From Phenylobacterium sp. RIFCSPHIGHO2_01_FULL_69_31 (GTDB lineage: Bacteria > Pseudomonadota > Alphaproteobacteria > Caulobacterales > Caulobacteraceae), in NCBI RefSeq assembly GCF_001824475.1, contig NZ_MHXN01000031.1:75227-139226 (forward strand): a stretch of 64,000 nucleotides of DNA. The letters run 5' to 3'. Shown one piece after another: positions 61,318 through 64,000 of the stretch. Position 1 is the first letter of the stretch, and each line of letters begins with the position of its first letter. Under the pieces are notes generated by a model, which saw only the letters and a program-made list of their open reading frames with translations, was not told the DNA's origin and did no database searches. A program made the position numbers and the translations under genes.

Positions 61318-62142
61318 ATGGGCGACTACAGCGGACGCACAGTCCTGGTCACCGGCGCGGCGGGCGATATCGGCGCTGCCGCGGCCGCCGCCTTCGCCGC
61401 GCGCGGGGCTGACGTGGTGGTCACCGACCGGCGTGCGGACGCCCTGGAACAGGTCGCGGCCGCCTTGCGGGAAACGGGGCGCGAGGTGCTGGGCCACGCC
61501 TGCGACCAGTCCGATCCGGACGCCGTCGCGGGGCTCTTCTCGGCCATCCAGGATCGTTTCGGTCGCCTGGACGCCGCCTTCCTGAACGCAGGCTACGGCC
61601 GCTACGGCGCACTGATCGACACGCCGTTCGACCAGTGGCGCAAGCACGTGGAGGTCAATCTCAACGGCGGCTTCCTGATGGCCCAGGGGGCGGCGCGGCT
61701 AATGCGCGACGGGGGCCGCGGCGGGGCGATCCTGTTCACCGCTTCGACGGCCGCCACCCACATCTGCGACCTGCTGGGCGCCTATGCCGCCTCCAAGGCC
61801 GGCGTGCGGATGCTGGCCAAGTCGCTGGCGTCCGAGCTGGGGGTCTGGCGGATCCGTGTGAACCTGGTCCTCCCGGGTATCATCGAGACCGCCATGACCA
61901 AGTCGCTGATCGACGATCCGGCGGTGCGGGCCGACGCCATTTCTAACACCCCCGTCGGCCGGTTGGGCCGACCCGAGGACATCGCCCGCCTGGCGGTGTT
62001 CCTGTGCAGCGACGAGGCGGGCTATGTCACCGGCGCCGAGGTGCTGGCCGACGGCGGGCAGACCCTGCACGGCTATCCTCGCTGGTTCAGCGCCGACTAT
62101 GCTGAGGTCGGGGCGGAGTGGACGCCGCACACCCCGCGCTAG
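61318..62142 (+). CDS. Short-chain dehydrogenase/reductase (SDR2)
   Basis: A 274-aa SDR. Start MGDYSGRTVLVTGAAGDIGA, catalytic Ser and Y-x3-K in FTASTAATHICDLLGAYAASKAG, and the typical C-terminal DGGQTLHGYP. Asp at the beta-2 end (VVTDRRADA) suggests NAD preference. Convergent with the CoA ligase (3-bp gap). Confidence 0.93.
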   Translation: MGDYSGRTVLVTGAAGDIGAAAAAAFAARGADVVVTDRRADALEQVAAALRETGREVLGHACDQSDPDAVAGLFSAIQDRFGRLDAAFLNAGYGRYGALIDTPFDQWRKHVEVNLNGGFLMAQGAARLMRDGGRGGAILFTASTAATHICDLLGAYAASKAGVRMLAKSLASELGVWRIRVNLVLPGIIETAMTKSLIDDPAVRADAISNTPVGRLGRPEDIARLAVFLCSDEAGYVTGAEVLADGGQTLHGYPRWFSADYAEVGAEWTPHTPR

Positions 62143-62145
62143 TCA

Positions 62146-63939
62146 TCAGCCGAGAGCGATCACGCCCTCGTCCGGCGTGTCGGCGTAGAGGCGTTCCACC
62201 TCCCCTGCCCGACGGTCGATGACGGCGCGGCGGTTGATCGTGCCCTTGTCCGAAATCTCGTGGGCGTTGGCGCTGGGCGGCTCGGTAAGCAGCAGCGCCC
62301 GCTTCACCCGCCCGGCGCTGCCATGCTGTCCGGCGTTGAACGCGGCCAGACGCCGGGCGATCTCCACCGGATCGGCGTCAGGCTTCGGCCAAAGCATCAC
62401 ACCCAGCCAGGGCCGTCCGTCGTCGCAGAGCACCAGGTCCGTCACCAGCGGCGACAGCGCCTTGATCAGCCCATCGCGAACGGCGCCGCCATAGACCCAG
62501 GCGCCGCTGGAGAGTTTGAACTCCTCGGCGGCCCGGCCCGAGAACGCCAGGCCCTTGGTCGGGTCTTCCGGATCGTGGAACACCACGAGATCCCCGGTGC
62601 GGTAGAAGCCCTCCTCGTCGAAGGCCGCCGCGGTCTTCTCCGGCTCGTCCAGATAGCCCGCGGTGACGTTCGGGCCCCGGGCCCGCAACTCGTAGCGGTC
62701 GCCACTGGGTGAGAGCTTGATGGTCGTGCCGGGGGCCGGCAGGCCGATGCCCACCCGGTCGGTCTCGAAGTGGATGACCATGAAGGCCGAAACGGTCTCG
62801 GTCATGCCATAGCCGCTGGTCATCATGATCCGATGGCCGGTCTCGGCGACGGCGGCGGCCTGCAGGCGATCCATGACGGTCTGCGGCAGACCCGCGCCGC
62901 CGTAGAGCATCAGGCGCATCTTCCGGAAGAAGGTCGCCCGCAGGACCGCATCCTGCTCCAGGGCGTCCACCAGCATGGCGTAGCCCAGCGGCACATTGTT
63001 GAAATAGCTGACGGGGATCTCGCGCAGGTTCCGAATCGAAGTCTCGAATAGGCCGGGCGCCGGCTTGCCGTCGTCGATGTAGAGCGTGCCGCCCTCCAGC
63101 AGCGTGGTCCGCAGGACGAAGGCTCCGGCCGCATGATGCCAGGGCAGCCAGTCCAGCATCACGTCATGCCAGCCGGCCGCCTCACCGATGGTCTGCTGGC
63201 ACTGGGTGGAATTGGCCATCAGGTTGTCGAAGGTGATCGGCACGACCTTCGGCAGGCCTGTGGATCCCGACGTCAGCATGAGGGCGGCGCGGGCCTGCGG
63301 CTTCAATCCGGCGATCGAAGCGGCGACTGCCTCCGTGACCGGGGTCGCCAGGATATCCGCATAGGCCGTGGCGGGCTTGGACAGCCCGGTCGGATCGGCC
63401 GTCACGATGCGGGCGCCGTGCAGGTTCAGCGCCTCCAGCGCGCCCTTGGCCATCCGCGTGTCCTCGGCGAACACCACGCCCGGCTTCACCTTATCGATCA
63501 CGTGCGCCAGCCGGCCGTAGTCCCCGCCGAGGGCGGCATAGGTGACGCTGACCGGGCACGCCGCGCGGCCGGCCGCCTGGGCGGCGAAGCTCATCACCGC
63601 GAAGGCGGGCGTATTGCCGGCCAGGATGAGGACCGGTCCGGGCGGGGCTTCGCTCAGCAGCCACTGGGTGGCGGCGTCCATGTCCCGCTTGAGTTGGCCG
63701 AAGGTCAGGAACGCCCACTCGCCGTCCGCGCCCCTCTGGGCCAGCGCCGGCTTCTCGGCGGATAGCTCGGCCCGGCGGGCGAAGGCGGCGGGGATGTTCG
63801 CCTCGTACGGCCGCAGCGGGATGCGGGAGGCGATCAGGACCGTGCCGTCGGGCCGGCGCTCGACCTCCAGGTCCACCGGCATCAGGTGGGCTTCGCGGAA
63901 GGGAGCCGGTCTGGCCGCCGCCACGGCGCTGTCGGCCAC
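62146..63939 (-). CDS. Feruloyl-CoA synthetase-like AMP-binding ligase
   Basis: A 597-aa ANL ligase from GTG 63939. ALMLTSGSTGLPKVVPITFDN is the P-loop motif, MMTSGYGMTETVSA the adenine motif, YRTGDLVVFHDPEDPTKG the hinge region, and a Lys near the C-terminus (SDKGTINRRAVIDRR) is the catalytic one. The overall pattern resembles feruloyl-CoA synthase-type proteins, so an aromatic or side-chain acid is a likely substrate. The upstream thiolase ends 2 bp before its start, implying one operon. Confidence 0.88.
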   Translation of the reverse strand: MADSAVAAARPAPFREAHLMPVDLEVERRPDGTVLIASRIPLRPYEANIPAAFARRAELSAEKPALAQRGADGEWAFLTFGQLKRDMDAATQWLLSEAPPGPVLILAGNTPAFAVMSFAAQAAGRAACPVSVTYAALGGDYGRLAHVIDKVKPGVVFAEDTRMAKGALEALNLHGARIVTADPTGLSKPATAYADILATPVTEAVAASIAGLKPQARAALMLTSGSTGLPKVVPITFDNLMANSTQCQQTIGEAAGWHDVMLDWLPWHHAAGAFVLRTTLLEGGTLYIDDGKPAPGLFETSIRNLREIPVSYFNNVPLGYAMLVDALEQDAVLRATFFRKMRLMLYGGAGLPQTVMDRLQAAAVAETGHRIMMTSGYGMTETVSAFMVIHFETDRVGIGLPAPGTTIKLSPSGDRYELRARGPNVTAGYLDEPEKTAAAFDEEGFYRTGDLVVFHDPEDPTKGLAFSGRAAEEFKLSSGAWVYGGAVRDGLIKALSPLVTDLVLCDDGRPWLGVMLWPKPDADPVEIARRLAAFNAGQHGSAGRVKRALLLTEPPSANAHEISDKGTINRRAVIDRRAGEVERLYADTPDEGVIALG

Positions 63940-63941
63940 GG

Positions 63942-64000
63942 TCAGACGCCCACCACGAGGCTGACCGTCGTGGTGGTCGAGCCGCCGATGTTGAGGGTCT
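63942..64000 (-). CDS. C-terminal end of a thiolase-like protein (cut by window edge)
   Basis: The last 18 codons read TLNIGGSTTTTVSLVVGV then TGA. The (L/M)N-(I/L)GGS-x(3)-TVSL pattern is the closing motif of SCPx-type thiolases. The stop is 2 bp from the start of the CoA ligase, so the two are probably co-transcribed. Only the tail is in the window. Confidence 0.5.
   Translation of the reverse strand, partial: TLNIGGSTTTTVSLVVGV

Overview
The window is GC-rich, gene-dense chromosomal DNA from an alphaproteobacterium, most likely Caulobacterales (Caulobacter/Phenylobacterium-like). The evidence is the gene order dusB-ntrB-ntrC-ntrY-ntrX-dat-hfq-hflX, the fused ispDF gene, lipoyl domains on both PdhB and PdhC, and a PpiD-like isomerase coupled to trpE. 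This assignment comes from gene content and order, not from a search. No rRNA, tRNA or CRISPR array was seen.

Layout. 1-5.7 kb (minus): tryptophan genes trpC(partial)-trpD-trpG and trpE, with trpE coupled to a periplasmic PpiD-like isomerase; a small membrane-protein gene lies antiparallel inside the group. 5.8-14.3 kb: housekeeping genes tpiA, secG, pyrG, rpmF and eno, with VOC, GNAT, MAPEG, PhoX-like and enoyl-CoA hydratase genes. 14.3-16.7 kb: a divergent LuxR regulator / glycine-zipper protein pair sits between eno and ftsB. 16.7-23.2 kb: ftsB and a pyruvate dehydrogenase operon (pdhA-pdhB-GFA-pdhC-GPx-lpd) carrying two thiol/redox genes. 23.2-32 kb: DoxX, acyl-CoA/ACP synthetase, lipA, ratA-like, permease, cinA, a spermidine-synthase-like fusion and ispDF. 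32-41.9 kb: the nitrogen two-component operon through hfq-hflX; NtrC and NtrX both lack a recognisable GAFTGA loop. 42-46 kb: a LytS/LytTR pair, mazG and small envelope proteins.

46.2-49.3 kb is a small accessory island. It holds a VirC1/ParA-like ATPase without ParB, a predicted PD-(D/E)XK nuclease toxin overlapping a DUF4304-like immunity gene, a truncated serine-recombinase HTH, and probably a decayed antitoxin. Two arrays of GAGTC/GACTC sites (GANTC, the CcrM methylation sequence) sharing an exact 19-bp direct repeat bracket the toxin, immunity and recombinase genes.

49.9-64 kb looks like an uncharacterised catabolic cluster. It has thiolases, a carotenoid/stilbene-type cleavage oxygenase, two SDRs, an NTF2-like protein, two pairs of limonene-epoxide-hydrolase-fold proteins (one exported and one cytosolic member in each pair), a TonB receptor, a nitronate-monooxygenase-like flavoprotein, a DUF1295 reductase, an acyl/feruloyl-CoA synthetase and a double-HxlR regulator. 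A 10-bp motif, CTTGCATAAC or a close variant, occurs in the divergent intergenic regions upstream of the oxygenase, the TonB receptor and the second SDR, suggesting one regulon for a hydrophobic substrate such as a terpenoid, steroid or lignin-type aromatic.
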